Below are positions 18,309 through 27,674 of a DNA stretch of 64,000 bases, one piece after another. The notes beneath the pieces are model-generated. The model saw only the letters and a program-made list of their open reading frames with translations. It searched no databases and had not been told where the DNA came from. Every line of letters begins with the position of its first letter. The first letter of the stretch is position 1. Origin of the DNA: an uncultured Paraburkholderia sp. (GTDB lineage: Bacteria > Pseudomonadota > Gammaproteobacteria > Burkholderiales > Burkholderiaceae); the NCBI GenBank assembly GCA_940746715.1, contig CALNWN010000005.1, forward strand, positions 248,001-312,000, given 5' to 3'. Made by a program: the position numbers and the translations under genes.

Positions 18309-19266
18309 ATGCGGAAACGCCGCATTGGACACTCGCAATTGCAAGTCGCGCCGCTAATGTTCGGCGGCAATGTATTCGGCTGGACCGCCGACGAAGCCAC
18401 TTCCTTTTCGATCCTGGATGCCTTCGTCGACGCCGGCCTCGACTTCATCGATACCGCCGACGTGTACTCCGCGTGGGCGCCAGGCAATCAGGGCGGCGAG
18501 TCGGAAACCGTCATCGGCAAGTGGTTCAGGAAGAGCGGCAAGCGCGACAGGGTCGTGCTCGCCACAAAAGTGTCGAAGCATCCGCAGCGAAAGGGGCTCT
18601 CGGCCGCGAATATCCAGGCGGCCGTGGAAGATTCGCTGCGGCGCCTGCAAACGACTACATCGACATCTACTTTTCTCACGACGACAGCGCAACGCCGCTT
18701 GCCGAGACGCTCGGCGCTTATCAGCGGCTCATCGAGGCGGGCAAGGTGCGGGTGATCGGCGCGTCGAACTACAGCGGCGCGCGGGTGGAGGAGGCGCTGG
18801 CGGTTGCGCGCCGGCATGGCTTGCCCGCGTATCAGGTGTTGCAGCCGGAATACAACCTCTACGACCGGGCCGGCTATGAAACCGATATCGAGCCCGTCGC
18901 GCTCGCCCATCAGCTCGGGGTGGTCGTCTATTGGAGTCTGGCGAGCGGATTTCTCTCCGGAAAGTATCGTTCAAAGGAAGATCTTGCTGGGAAAGTGCGG
19001 GCGGCACGCGTGGAGAAGTATCTGAACGAGCGCGGTTTGAGGATCCTCGGCGCGCTGACCGGGTGGCCGCGCGATGAGCCACGCCCGCGAGCGTCGCGCT
19101 GGCGTGGCTCATCGCGCGGCCGAGCGTGACGGCGCCGATCGCGAGCGCAACCTCGTTGCAACAACTGGAGAGCCTCGCCGCCGCCGTTCATCTCACGCTC
19201 ACGGGCGCGGACATCCGCGAACTGGACGATGCCAGCGCCTGGACCGGGCCCGATGGCCTGGCGTAA
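18309..19266 (+). pseudogene. Aldo/keto reductase, frameshifted
   Basis: About 318 residues spread over three frames. The start at 18309 gives MRKRRIGHSQLQVAPLMFGG. The catalytic Asp/Tyr region is FIDTADVYSAWAPGNQGGES, and DYIDIYFSHDDSATPLAETL follows after the first shift near 18650. The NADPH-binding end (VALAWLIARPSVTAPIASAT) lies in a third frame after a shift near 19065, with the stop at 19264-19266. It is an NADPH-dependent reductase of aldehydes or ketones of unknown physiological substrate. It is oriented divergently from fliC. Confidence 0.88.
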
Positions 19267-19298
19267 TTCCTAAACCCCTGGTAGGATGGAGAGTTTAC

Positions 19299-19307
19299 TG
19301 ATATAAT
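19299..19307 (+). promoter_or_regulatory. Extended -10 promoter for rpsU
   Basis: TGATATAAT is a perfect -10 hexamer with the extended TGn motif; no good -35 is seen. Transcription from here would give rpsU a leader of about 290 bases. The 19267-19604 stretch shows no other gene. Confidence 0.5.
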
Positions 19308-19604
19308 CGCAAGTGAACTGAGATCTTTGCCTGTTTCGTCATCGGTTTCTCGTTGATGAAAGGTTGGCGAAACGGCAGCAGGCGCGGCTTTTGCAATACG
19401 TCTGTCCGCGTTCCGCGGTGAGCTCCCCACCTCTCTTTTCCGGCCTCCGTGGCCGCTTTGCCTCTCGTTTCATTCGTGGTTTGGCCGGGTTCTGTCCGCG
19501 TTTGCCTGTTACTGGCCATGAATCGAAACGACCGGAGGGCCGGCGCGTGAGCGGTCTCCCGCCACGCAATTAACCCGTATCCAAGTGATTGAGTCAGGAA
19601 TTAC

Positions 19605-19817
19605 ATGACGACGATTCTTCTGAAGGAAAACGAGCCGTTCGAAGTGGCGATTCGCCGCTTTCGTCGCGCGATCGAAAAGAACGGCCTGATTGCAGAACTG
19701 CGTGAGCGCCAATCGTACGAAAAGCCGACCACGGCACGTAAGCGCAAGAAGGCTGCCGCTGTGAAGCGTCTGCACAAGCGCCTGCGCAGCCAGATGCTGC
19801 CGAAGAAGCTGCACTAA
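19605..19817 (+). CDS. rpsU: 30S ribosomal protein bS21
   Basis: Intact, 70 residues, the standard S21 length. The N terminus [20 protein letters not shown] is the conserved S21 signature, followed by a strongly basic helix ([20 protein letters not shown]). S21 binds the 30S platform near the anti-Shine-Dalgarno end of 16S rRNA and helps initiation. It is a single-gene unit with its own promoter and terminator. Confidence 0.97.
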   Translation: MTTILLKENEPFEVAIRRFRRAIEKNGLIAELRERQSYEKPTTARKRKKAAAVKRLHKRLRSQMLPKKLH

Positions 19818-19840
19818 GCACGCTTTTTCCGCACGATCAG

Positions 19841-19882
19841 AACGGCGGTGTGAGCTTCGAAAGAAGCAACACCGCCGTTTTG
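19841..19882 (+). terminator. Terminator of rpsU
   Basis: AACGGCGGTGT (19841-19851) pairs perfectly with ACACCGCCGTT (19869-19879), followed by TTTTG. It lies 24 bp past the rpsU stop. Confidence 0.88.
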
Positions 19883-19982
19883 CTATATGCCGTTCTGGGC
19901 TGCTCTTTGCCGCTCGTTGCCCACCAGGTGCCGGTTTCCGGTGTGTCGGAGCGGGCGGCATGGCGCCGCGCTCCGGCTATCG

Positions 19983-20408
19983 TCAAGCCGCGTTCTGCAG
20001 CTTGTGCGCGGACAGTCCGAACTGGCGCGCAATCGAATTCAAGCGCTCGTTCCACTCCCACGTGCCGAACACGTCGTGCACATTTTGCAGGCAGCTGAGC
20101 AGATCGACGGTTGGCTGATCGTACACATTGATGCGCGAGCGCAGCAGCGCTTTGCGAAGCGCGGCGATGCCGGCATCCATATAGGCGGGCGCCGCGACCG
20201 GCGTCTTGCCGACATAGCGCACGGGCACGCCTTCCATGGCCGTCATATAGTCGCGCAGTTTGATGAAATTGCCGACGGGGCAGCCGCCGCAGTAGCCGCG
20301 GTAGGCGCCGCCTCCGCGCGGCAGCAGAGCGGCGCGCTTTTGCCCGAAAAGATGACCGACGGCCTGGTCGAAAATGTCCTGATGGGTGAGGAAGGTGAGA
20401 GTTCTCAT
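19983..20408 (-). CDS. Conserved hypothetical protein of Burkholderia type
   Basis: Intact, 141 residues, cytosolic by composition (no signal peptide or membrane helix). It begins MRTLTFLTHQDIFDQAVGHL. A Gly/Cys motif (YRGYCGGCPVGNFIK, near residue 37) may be a turn or metal site. The C-terminal half is helical with GTWEWNERLNSIARQFGLSA at the end. The codon usage is native. I do not recognise a function. It is convergent with rpsU and stands alone. Confidence 0.7.
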   Translation of the reverse strand: MRTLTFLTHQDIFDQAVGHLFGQKRAALLPRGGGAYRGYCGGCPVGNFIKLRDYMTAMEGVPVRYVGKTPVAAPAYMDAGIAALRKALLRSRINVYDQPTVDLLSCLQNVHDVFGTWEWNERLNSIARQFGLSAHKLQNAA

Positions 20409-20755
20409 GGTTGGTCTCGCTATGCCACGCGGTCGTTACTCGTTGTTGAGCGCCTGGTTCCAGTATCCCGCCTGGGTTCGTCGGCGAAACCCCGACTAGC
20501 ATGGCGCAATGCCTTCAATTCCGGGGTTTACGCGCTGTCCGCGGCGAGCTTTTCGCTGGCTCGCGGCAGCGAACGCTGTGGCGTTGTCACTCTTCGCCAG
20601 CGCTCTTGATTTGTATAACGGCCGGAATCGGCGATCAGCGCAGCAGGGCTTTACCCGATAGCGGCCCGAAGCCGGCGCGCGAAGATAGCGCGAGCTGACC
20701 GGACTTGCTCACCCGTGGCAAAGCGGCCCGGTCCGCGCGTGTTAGCGCGCTTGGC
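20409..20755. other. Intergenic stretch without a recognisable gene
   Basis: About 350 bp between the hypothetical gene and the 3' end of tag. I see no convincing coding frame, RNA or repeat; it may contain the promoter of the minus-strand hypothetical gene. Confidence 0.4.
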
Positions 20756-21387
20756 TCAACCCGCTTTACGCGAGCGGGTTTTCTTGGCCAGCGCCGCGCA
20801 CCGTGCGCGGCACATGCAAGTCGTCTCGTGGTCGTTGACCATGCCGACCGCCTGCATGAATGCATAACAGATGGTCGAGCCCACGAACTTGCAGCCGTAG
20901 CGTTTCAGCGCTTTGCTGAGCGCGTCGGACACTTCTGTGGATGCCGGCGCCTCCTTGTACGACGCCCATTCGTTCTGGATCGGGGTGTTGCGACGAAAGA
21001 CCAGATGAAGTTGGCGAACGACCCGTGCTCCGCCTGAATCTGCTGCACGGCGCGCGCGTTGGTAATGGCAGCTTCGATCTTCCCGCGATGGCGCACGATG
21101 CTTTCGTCCGTGACCAGCGCGTCAACCTGCTTCGGCGTGAAGCGCGCCACCTTGTCGATGTCGAAGTCGGCAAACGCACGCCTGTAGCCCGCGAGCTTGT
21201 TCAGAATGGTGGACCACGACAGGCCGGCTTGCGAGCCTTCCAGCACGAGCATTTCAAAGAGATGCTGGTCGTCGCGCGACGGCACACCCCATTCGGTGTC
21301 GTGATAATGTGCGAGCGCCTCGCTCGATACCCAGTTGCATCGCTGTGTCAATTTCGCGCTCCCCGTTGTAATGTCGCTCGCCAGCAT
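20756..21387 (-). pseudogene. tag: DNA-3-methyladenine glycosylase I, frameshifted
   Basis: Tag excises 3-methyladenine from alkylated DNA. The N-terminal two thirds are well kept: QRCNWVSSEALAHYHDTEWG, VLEGSQAGLSWSTILNKLAG, and residues up to FANFIWSFV. One G is missing near 21000, and the zinc-binding C-terminal part (NTPIQNEWASYKEAPASTEV through CKFVGSTICYAFMQAVGMVN and CMCRARC) lies in another frame, ending at 20756-20758. The Cys/His ligands of the Tag zinc site span the shift, so the product should be inactive. Expected length is about 210 residues. Confidence 0.9.
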
Positions 21388-21488
21388 AGCGGATCGGATC
21401 GGCGCCGCAAGCTAGCCGTTCGGCCAATTGCGGGATCGAAACAGACCTGCCACGCTATGCACATTTCCCAGGAAACGCATCTGAATCG

Positions 21489-22377
21489 ATGAACAATGAC
21501 CTCTTTCTGATCGGCGTGGACGGCGGCGGTGCCGGCACGCGAATCGTGCTCGCCGACGCACAGGGGCGCGAGCTGGCGCAGGCGGCGAGCGGGCCGTCGG
21601 GCCTGGGACTTGGCGTCGAACGTGCATGGCAGGCTATCGCGGCCGCCTGCGCGGACGCATTCTCGCAAGCCGGCGCCGCGTTCGACTGGTCGCGCTGCGT
21701 GCTGGGCTGCGGTCTGGCGGGCGTCAACAATAGCGACTGGCTCGCGGCGTTCCGCGCGCTGGCGCCGGCCCTCGCGGGTCTTGCCGTGGAAAGCGACGCC
21801 TACACCACGCTGCTCGGCGCGCACGGCGGCGCTCATGGCGTGATCGTGGCGCTCGGCACAAGAAGCGTCGGCGCGGCGGCAGACCGCGACGGCGGCGAAT
21901 GCCGCATCGTCAGCGGCTACGGCTTTCCGTCTGGCGACGAAGCGAGCGGAGCCTGGCTCGGCGTGCGCGCCATTGTCCATGCACAACACGCGCTCGACGG
22001 GCGCGGCGCGAACGACGATTTCGCGCAGGCGCTCCTCGCCCACGTCGGCGCGCGCGATCGCGATGGACTTGTAGTGTGGGCTTTGCGAGGCCAATCAGAC
22101 GGCGTACGCGAGCCTTGCGCGGGTCCTGATTGCGCATCGCGCGCATCCTTTTGCCGCGCGGCTGCTCGGCGAAGCGGGCGTTGAAATCGGCAAGATGATC
22201 GCGGCGCTCGATCCATCGGCGAGCTTGCCCGTTGCTTTGTGCGGCGGCCTTGGCGCGCCGTTGCGCGAGTACGTGCCGCAAGCGTACCAGCCGCGCTTGC
22301 GCGAGTCGTTGGCGGATGCGCACGGCGCTTTGCAACTGGCGCAACGCGAAGCCGCGCGGCTCGCGGGCGACGCTTGA
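21489..22377 (+). pseudogene. BadF/BadG/BcrA/BcrD-family sugar kinase (N-acetylglucosamine kinase-like), frameshifted
   Basis: The start at 21489 gives MNNDLFLIGVDGGGAGTRIV, the ATP-binding phosphate-1 motif of ASKHA kinases. VIVALGTRSVGAAADRDGG and SGYGFPSGDEASGAWLG follow as phosphate-2 and substrate-loop regions. A shift near 22075 moves the C terminus (LCEANQTAYASLARVLIAHR, then VALCGGLGAPLREYVPQAY) into another frame. The family phosphorylates N-acetylglucosamine or glucosamine released during cell-wall recycling. It is divergent from tag, with about 100 bp between starts. Confidence 0.82.
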
Positions 22378-22539
22378 GTGGATAGTTGCTCGGCGCCTGG
22401 CGGGCGCAGGCGGGGCTCAATACAGATAGCAAAGCGGCCGGCATAGCGCGCATTGTGGAAGCCATTGCGCGGAAAGCGCTCGGCTGCGTCGCGCCATCGA
22501 CGGTAAAATACTGCCTTCGACGCTGCCCGCCACTTCACC

Positions 22540-23361
22540 ATGTATAAAGTCATCGCCACGGATCTCGACGGCACGCTGCTCAATGCCGACCACCAGGTCG
22601 ACCCGTTCACGGTCGCCACCGTGCGCAAGCTCGAAAGTGACGGCGTGCAATTCGTGATTGCCACGGGGCGTCATTTCTGCGACGTAGCCGGTATTCGCGA
22701 CATTCTCGGCATCAAGCCGTATCTGATTACATCGAACGGCGCGCGTATCCATGCGCCGGACAACACAGTGATCCACGCAGACGATTTGCCGCCCGCCGTC
22801 GTGCAACGCCTCGTGCAACAGGAGATTGTCGGCGCGCACGGTCGCGTAATAGTCAACCTCTTCGCCGATCAGGCGTGGCTGATCGACCGCGACGCGCCCG
22901 AGTTGCTCAAGTTTCATCAGGACTCGGGGTTCACCTACGAGGTGGCCGAATTGCTCGCGCATGACGGCGCGGACATTGCCAAGGTTCTTTACATTGGCGA
23001 ACCCGCGGATCTCGCGCAAGTGGCTGCGAATCTCGCTCGCGAATTCGGCGACGCGCTCTATGTGACCTACTCGCTGCCCGACTGCCTCGAAGTGATGACG
23101 TCGAATGTGTCGAAGGGGCGCGCGCTGCAAATCGTGCTCGGGCGCGTGGGCGTGGACGCCGCGCACTGCGTGGCTTTCGGCGACAACATGAACGATATCG
23201 ACCTGCTCGAAACGGCCGGGCACCCGTTCATGATGAACAACGCGAATCCCGACCTGATGACGCGGTTGCCGAACGTGCCGCGCATCGGCAATAACTTTGA
23301 GGCGGGTGTCGCGCACCACTTGCGCAAGCTCTTTTCACTCGACGACGAACTGATGGCCTGA
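22540..23361 (+). CDS. Cof-type HAD-IIB phosphatase
   Basis: Intact, 273 residues. HAD motif I is DLDGTLLNAD (residues 8-17), motif II is the ATGRHF threonine, motif III is the Lys in SKGRALQIV, and motif IV is FGDNMNDIDLL near residue 213. The large C2 cap between motifs II and III defines the Cof/YidA type. These cytosolic enzymes remove phosphate from sugar phosphates, pyridoxal phosphate or FMN; the substrate cannot be assigned. It is a stand-alone gene. Confidence 0.9.
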   Translation: MYKVIATDLDGTLLNADHQVDPFTVATVRKLESDGVQFVIATGRHFCDVAGIRDILGIKPYLITSNGARIHAPDNTVIHADDLPPAVVQRLVQQEIVGAHGRVIVNLFADQAWLIDRDAPELLKFHQDSGFTYEVAELLAHDGADIAKVLYIGEPADLAQVAANLAREFGDALYVTYSLPDCLEVMTSNVSKGRALQIVLGRVGVDAAHCVAFGDNMNDIDLLETAGHPFMMNNANPDLMTRLPNVPRIGNNFEAGVAHHLRKLFSLDDELMA

Positions 23362-23392
23362 ACCGCCAGCAGGCTCTATCGTTTGAAGAAAA

Positions 23393-23427
23393 CCGGCCCG
23401 CAGTTGTTTTACGCAAAGGCGGGCCGG
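23393..23427 (-). terminator. Hairpin terminator between converging genes
   Basis: CCGGCCCGC (23393-23401) pairs with GCGGGCCGG (23419-23427). On the minus strand TTTTCTTC follows the stem, so it probably ends the minus-strand gene at 23478 and may also act on the HAD gene. Confidence 0.7.
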
Positions 23428-23477
23428 CTCGTCGGGCACTTCAATCTTCGGCAAAGCCCAGTCTTGCGGGCTCAGGC

Positions 23478-23972
23478 TCAATCGCGCCAACCGCCGCGGT
23501 CCTCGTAGCCCCAATGGCGGTCATTGCGGTCCCAGCCGCGCTCATAACGGTGGTCGCCGCGATAGTAATCGCCACGATCGTAGCGATGGCCCCAGCCGCC
23601 GTTACCGTAATACACCGGTTGCGGTGCCGCGTACACAGGCGCAGGGCTGGCGTAGAACGGCGTTGTCGCGCGGTGCGGCGCCTAGGTCGGGCGATATTCG
23701 GGGAAAGCCTGTCGCAGCGCGGTGCGGGGCGAGTCGGGCGGCGCTGGCTCTGTCGTGGCATTGCGCCGAAGCCGCGTGGAGGTGCGCGGCGCGTAATCGC
23801 GGCTTACATCTGTATAACGGAATTAATCAAGTTCAATGCCTCGGGCTCGCGCTATGAGGATCACCGGCGGCAACTCAGCCAACGGTGAGCGTGCACCAAC
23901 GACCGAAGGCAACAGTACGCACAACGCGGAGAACGCCGCCCTACGCCACGGCGGATGAATGCGCTGCGCCAA
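23478..23972 (-). pseudogene. Small exported Tyr/Gly/Arg-rich protein with two premature stops
   Basis: One continuous minus-strand frame is broken only by TAA at 23825-23823 and TAG at 23684-23682; both are explained by C-to-T changes of Gln codons. The N-terminal part resembles a signal peptide (RAAFSALCVLLPSVVGARS). The C-terminal part is rich in Tyr, Gly, Arg, His and Asp (PQPVYYGNGGWGHRYDRGDY, then YEDRGGWRD). I see no ATG start in frame before the aqpZ terminator; TTG at 23972 is the best candidate. Function unknown; such proteins are common small periplasmic or surface proteins in Burkholderia. Confidence 0.55.
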
Positions 23973-24000
23973 AATAAAGCGGGCGCCGCAGCGCCCGCCT
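23971..24000 (-). terminator. Terminator of aqpZ
   Basis: GCGGGCGC and GCGCCCGC form an 8-bp stem at 23979-23998. On the minus strand the run TTTATTTT follows, 27 bp after the aqpZ stop. Confidence 0.82.
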
Positions 24001-24026
24001 TTGATACTCAAGTCAACCAGCCGCCA

Positions 24027-24755
24027 TTAGTCGAGCGCAAGTTTCTGCGCGCTGCCGCGGCGGCTTTCCGCGATCAGCGGATACAGCACGCCCGCGACCA
24101 CGGCGCCGATAATCGGCGCGATCCAGAAGAGCCACAACTGATCCACCGCGGCGCCGCCGACGAAGAGCGCCGGACCCGTGGAGCGCGCCGGATTCACCGA
24201 CGTGTTCGTGACCGGAATGGAAACGAGGTGAATCAAGGTCAGACAGAGCCCAATGGCGATGGGGGCGAAGCCGGCGGGCGCGCGCTTGTGGGTCGCGCCG
24301 AGAATGACGAACAGGAAGAAGCCCGTCATGACCGCCTCGCAGACGAACGCCGCCGCGAGCGAGTAATGGCCCGGCGAGCGCTCGCCGTAACCGTTGCTGG
24401 CAAAGCCGCTCGCAACCAGCTCGAAGCCGGGCTTGCACGACGCGATGAGCGCCAGCACCGCGGCGCCCAGCACCTGCGCGACGATGTACGGCAGCAGGTC
24501 GCGAGCCGGGAAGCGCCCGGCCACGGTCAGGCCGACGCTCACCGCCGGGTTCAGATGACAGCCGGAAATGTGGCCGATCGCATAAGCCATGGTCAGCACG
24601 GTGAGTCCGAAGGCAAGCGACACGCCGACGAAGCTGATGCCGAGACCATGCACCGGGCTCGCGAAGTTCGCCGCAAGAACCGCGCTGCCGCAGCCCCCGC
24701 GCACGAGCCAGAAAGTGCCGACCAGCTCGGCGGCGAGGCGCTTTGACAACTGCAT
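24027..24755 (-). CDS. aqpZ: Aquaporin Z
   Basis: Intact, 242 residues with six membrane helices plus the two half-helices of the aquaporin fold. The first NPA box is [13 protein letters not shown] (near residue 65) and the second is [13 protein letters not shown] (near residue 190). The N terminus [20 protein letters not shown] contains the conserved AELVGTF motif. The selectivity-filter Arg follows the second NPA. It is a rapid water channel in the inner membrane. It is a single-gene unit with its own terminator. Confidence 0.96.
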   Translation of the reverse strand: MQLSKRLAAELVGTFWLVRGGCGSAVLAANFASPVHGLGISFVGVSLAFGLTVLTMAYAIGHISGCHLNPAVSVGLTVAGRFPARDLLPYIVAQVLGAAVLALIASCKPGFELVASGFASNGYGERSPGHYSLAAAFVCEAVMTGFFLFVILGATHKRAPAGFAPIAIGLCLTLIHLVSIPVTNTSVNPARSTGPALFVGGAAVDQLWLFWIAPIIGAVVAGVLYPLIAESRRGSAQKLALD

Positions 24756-25048
24756 GATTGGTAATCCTAAAATAGTTGATGCCTGGAAGCAGAGAGGCAG
24801 GGCGCACAGCCGATCTGCGCGTGAGCCTGTGAACGTCCAATTCTAGGGAAAGAGTCGCCAATCGAGTGTCAAGAATTGTCAATACGGCCCGTTTTACCGA
24901 TTATTCCGGGATAAAGCCGTTTTACAATTCACCCGGCTTTAATAATTATCAGAAGATAGCTTCCTAAATCCGTATTGTTATCCATTGTGAATTTTTATAA
25001 TTACAGTTAGTCTGCGAGGCGAATGAGTTCTTAAAGGGGAGAACCGGA
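24756..25048. promoter_or_regulatory. AT-rich divergent promoter region of aqpZ and the H-NS gene
   Basis: From about 24880 to 25030 the sequence turns markedly AT-rich (for example TTTAATAATTATCAG and GAATTTTTATAATTACAG) in an otherwise GC-rich window. TATAAT-like hexamers are present near 24996. Such tracts are typical H-NS binding sites, so autoregulation of the downstream gene is plausible. A strong ribosome site AAAGGGGAGAA precedes the ATG at 25049. Confidence 0.5.
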
Positions 25049-25351
25049 ATGTCTCAATATGCAGACCTCAAGGCGCAGATCGCCAAATTGCAGGCACAAG
25101 CAGAAGAAGCCCGCCGCACGGAAATCGACAATGTGATAGCCGACATCCGCCAAAAAATCGCCGAATACGGCCTGACTGCCCAGGACCTCGGCTTTGCAGT
25201 GGCCGCCAAGCGGGGACGTCCGCCCAAGAAGGCGCAGCTGCCGGCTAAATACCAGGACCCGAAAACCGGTAATACCTGGAGCGGCCGCGGCAAACCGCCG
25301 AAGTGGATCGTCGGCAAGAACCGTGAACGCTTTTTGATTGGCGCGAGCTAA
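25049..25351 (+). CDS. H-NS family nucleoid-associated protein
   Basis: Intact, 100 residues, the usual size for Burkholderia H-NS-like proteins. The N-terminal half is a helical oligomerisation region (MSQYADLKAQIAKLQAQAEE). The C-terminal DNA-binding domain has the conserved core TWSGRGKPPKWI (near residue 76) preceded by the basic linker AAKRGRPPKKA. It binds AT-rich DNA in the minor groove and silences genes. It forms its own transcription unit. Confidence 0.93.
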   Translation: MSQYADLKAQIAKLQAQAEEARRTEIDNVIADIRQKIAEYGLTAQDLGFAVAAKRGRPPKKAQLPAKYQDPKTGNTWSGRGKPPKWIVGKNRERFLIGAS

Positions 25352-25699
25352 GTCGTTCGCAAGTGGGCGCGAAAGCAGATTGAAGGACGATCGGGAGTCG
25401 GGTTTAGCGGACTGTACCAATCGGACATGCAAGCGCATCCATGTCGCCATTAAAAAAGCCGCCTCGGCAAGGCGGCTTTTCTGTAAAAGAAGCGCGATAA
25501 GTCCGGCTTGCTGTTCGCGCAAACGATTCACAGGGAAAAAATGTCTGCGCGCGGGTGCGCGAATGGGAAAACATATGCGGTGAACCCGTGGGTATCGCAC
25601 CTCGCCGCCGGCCCGTTTAAAGCGTCGCGCGCATAAGAGACCGAAGAGGCTGAAGAGGCCGCGCGGCCTTCACTGCCCCTTCACCGCTCTCCACTGCCC
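25352..25699. other. Intergenic stretch after the H-NS gene
   Basis: About 350 bp. It holds the H-NS gene terminator at 25456-25480; the rest shows no convincing coding frame. A repeated GAAGAGGC / GAAGAGGCTG pattern near 25640-25660 is of no clear meaning. Confidence 0.4.
25456..25480 (+). terminator. Terminator of the H-NS gene
   Basis: AAGCCGCCT and AGGCGGCTT form a perfect 9-bp stem with a five-base loop, preceded by A's and followed by TTTT. Confidence 0.88.
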
Positions 25700-26763
25700 T
25701 TAACACACCGCGACCTGGCGAAGAATCGGGGGGCGCGTGGCTTCGATCAGCGCCGAATAGGCGTCCACGTAGTTGCGCGCCATCGTCTTCGAGCTAAAGC
25801 GGCGCTCGAACTGCGCCCGGATTTCCGCGCGCGACAGTTCATCCAGGCGTTGCAGCGCGGCCACCGCCCCTGCACGTCCTCGACGATATAGCCGGTCACG
25901 CCGTGGTCGATCACTTCCGGCACCGACCCGTGGTTAAACGCGATCACCGGCGTGCCGCACGCCATCGACTCGATCATGACGAGTCCAAACGGCTCGGACC
26001 AGTCGATCGGGAACAGCAGCGCCTTGGCGCCCGACAGAAACTCCGGCTTCTGCGCCTCGTTGATTTCGCCGACGAACTCCACGTGCGCTTGCGACAGCAG
26101 CGGCTCGATCTCGCGCTTGAAGTAATCCTGGTCCGCCTTGTCCACCTTGGCGGCGATCTTCAGCGGCAAGCCGCTTTGCGCCGCGATCTTGATGGCGGTG
26201 TCCACGCGCTTTTCGGGACAGATACGGCCGAGGAACGCGAGGTATTCCGGCTTCTTGTCCGCCTGAGGCGTGAGCAACTGTTCCGGCAGACCGTGATAGA
26301 TCGTGTTCAGAGAATTCGCCTGCGGCAGCGGCACGCGCTGCGAATCCGAAATCGAGATGACCGGCGCGCCCGGGAACGCGTCGAACACCGGCTGCAGCTC
26401 CGGCAGATCGAGGCGGCCGTGCAGCGTGGTCACGAACGGCGTGTCCATGGTCGAGAACAGCGGGAACGGCATGTAGTCGAGATGGAAGTGCAGCACGTCG
26501 AATTCGTGCGCGACGCGGCGCACCTTTTCCATCATCAGGACATGGGGGGCCAGCGCGTCGCGAATCGTCGGGTCGAGCCGCAGCGCACGAGGCCAGCACG
26601 CGTCGAGCTTCGCGGAAGTCACCGAGTCGCCGCTCGCAAACAGCGTGACGTCATGGCCTTCGTTGACCAATGCTTCGGTCAGATAGGACACGACACGTTC
26701 GGTGCCACCGTAGAGTTTCGGCGGGACTGCTTCATACAGTGGCGCAATTTGTGCGATTCGCAG
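25700..26763 (-). pseudogene. Glycosyltransferase family 4 protein, frameshifted, with a CTG start
   Basis: A GT-B glycosyltransferase of about 355 residues. The N-terminal domain begins RIAQIAPLYEAVPPKLYGGT. The C-terminal nucleotide-sugar site has FLGRICPEKRVDTAIKIA, WSEPFGLVMIESMACGTPVI and the family E-x7-E motif. One G is lost from a GGGG run near 25874, shifting the last 58 residues; the normal end (AVAALQRLDELSRAEIRAQF ... PILRQVAVC) is in the next frame with its stop at 25702-25700. At the expected start, 8 bases after AGGAGAAACG, the codon is CTG rather than ATG. An upstream in-frame ATG at 26922 exists but its sequence looks non-coding. The product's substrate is unknown. Confidence 0.85.
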
Positions 26764-27269
26764 GCGTTTCTCCTGTTGGATACGGCTTCGCACGGCAGCG
26801 CTCGGGTAGAGCGGGGAGCGAATGCCTGACGGACGGTTGGGCGCGGTGAGCCGCCGCCCGGGGGTGCTCCGAACCTGCATCGGGTTATCCCTTAGCGTCA
26901 TTATCGGCATCGGCCGCGGCAATTCGAGTTATTTTTCAAACGCTTAATGTTGTTACAGCGCGAAACATGGACCGTTACACGCGCCTTCGCAAGATGCGGC
27001 GGCCGCAAGGCGCGCGTTTCGTCCCGCAGCCTGGCGGGCGCAGAAAAACGCCGCGCTTCTGGGAAGCAAGCAGCGCGCCCGCTCGCTTCACACAAAATAT
27101 TACGCAGTGGTGAAAAGACCTTATAATTCGGCTCACCGTTGGACGGTGCGAACCATGACTTCAAGAGACTCACCGTTTGGTTCACAAACGCCGCGCGCGC
27201 GATTCACCGCGGATAACGAGTCCCAGCGCGGCCGCTGCGCAGTCCGATTCCCTCCCGCGAAGCCAGCCA

Positions 27270-27288
27270 TGTAGGAAAAACTCCTACA
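27270..27288. repeat. Inverted repeat, 7-bp arms
   Basis: TGTAGGA and TCCTACA are separated by AAAAC, about 180 bp upstream of flhD. It may be an operator or a small hairpin; it lacks a T-tract. Confidence 0.5.
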
Positions 27289-27292
27289 CGAA

Positions 27293-27310
27293 TGACGGAT
27301 TAATCCGTCA
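27293..27310. promoter_or_regulatory. Perfect 18-bp palindrome, candidate operator
   Basis: TGACGGATTAATCCGTCA is a complete dyad with no spacer, starting only 5 bp after the neighbouring inverted repeat and about 155 bp upstream of flhD. Its form suggests a homodimeric regulator site. Confidence 0.5.
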
Positions 27311-27464
27311 AATAAGCTGGGTGTCTGTCCGATTTTGTTTCGCTCCCCCTTTCGAGACAATGCTTGCAAGACCAGAAACGAGCCGATTCGTGCGGTTTAA
27401 GTGCGCGCGTTCGAGCAAACGTTTCCGTAACGGCCTGACCAGCCAGATACACCCCGGGGGAATC

Positions 27465-27674
27465 ATGAGCGCGACAAGCGATATGCTCAATGAGATCAGA
27501 GAAGTCAACCTGTCTTATCTCCTGCTCGCGCAGCGTCTGCTTCGCGAAGACAAGCCGATGGGCATGTTTCGCATGGGTATTTCGGACCAGCTAGCCGATG
27601 TGCTCGCCAATCTGTCGTTGGCGCAGACCGTCAAGCTCGCGGCGTCCAATCAGGTGTTGTGCCGTTTCCGTTGA
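27465..27674 (+). pseudogene. flhD: Flagellar master regulator FlhD, truncated
   Basis: [20 protein letters not shown] followed by [20 protein letters not shown] and [20 protein letters not shown] is unmistakably FlhD. A normal FlhD is about 105 residues; here it stops after 69 residues (CRFR, TGA at 27672-27674) and the remaining third is replaced by unrelated sequence. No flhC follows, although flhD and flhC are normally adjacent. FlhD4C2 activates flagellar class II promoters, so the whole cascade should be off. The 5' flank is well kept, so this looks like a deletion or rearrangement breakpoint just inside the gene. Confidence 0.9.

Larger units (their letters stand above)
26764..27464. 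promoter_or_regulatory. Long regulatory region upstream of flhD
   Basis: About 700 bp between the glycosyltransferase and flhD with no recognisable gene. It carries two adjacent inverted repeats (27270-27288 and 27293-27310) described separately. Motility master regulators usually have long, multiply controlled promoters, which fits. Confidence 0.5.
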
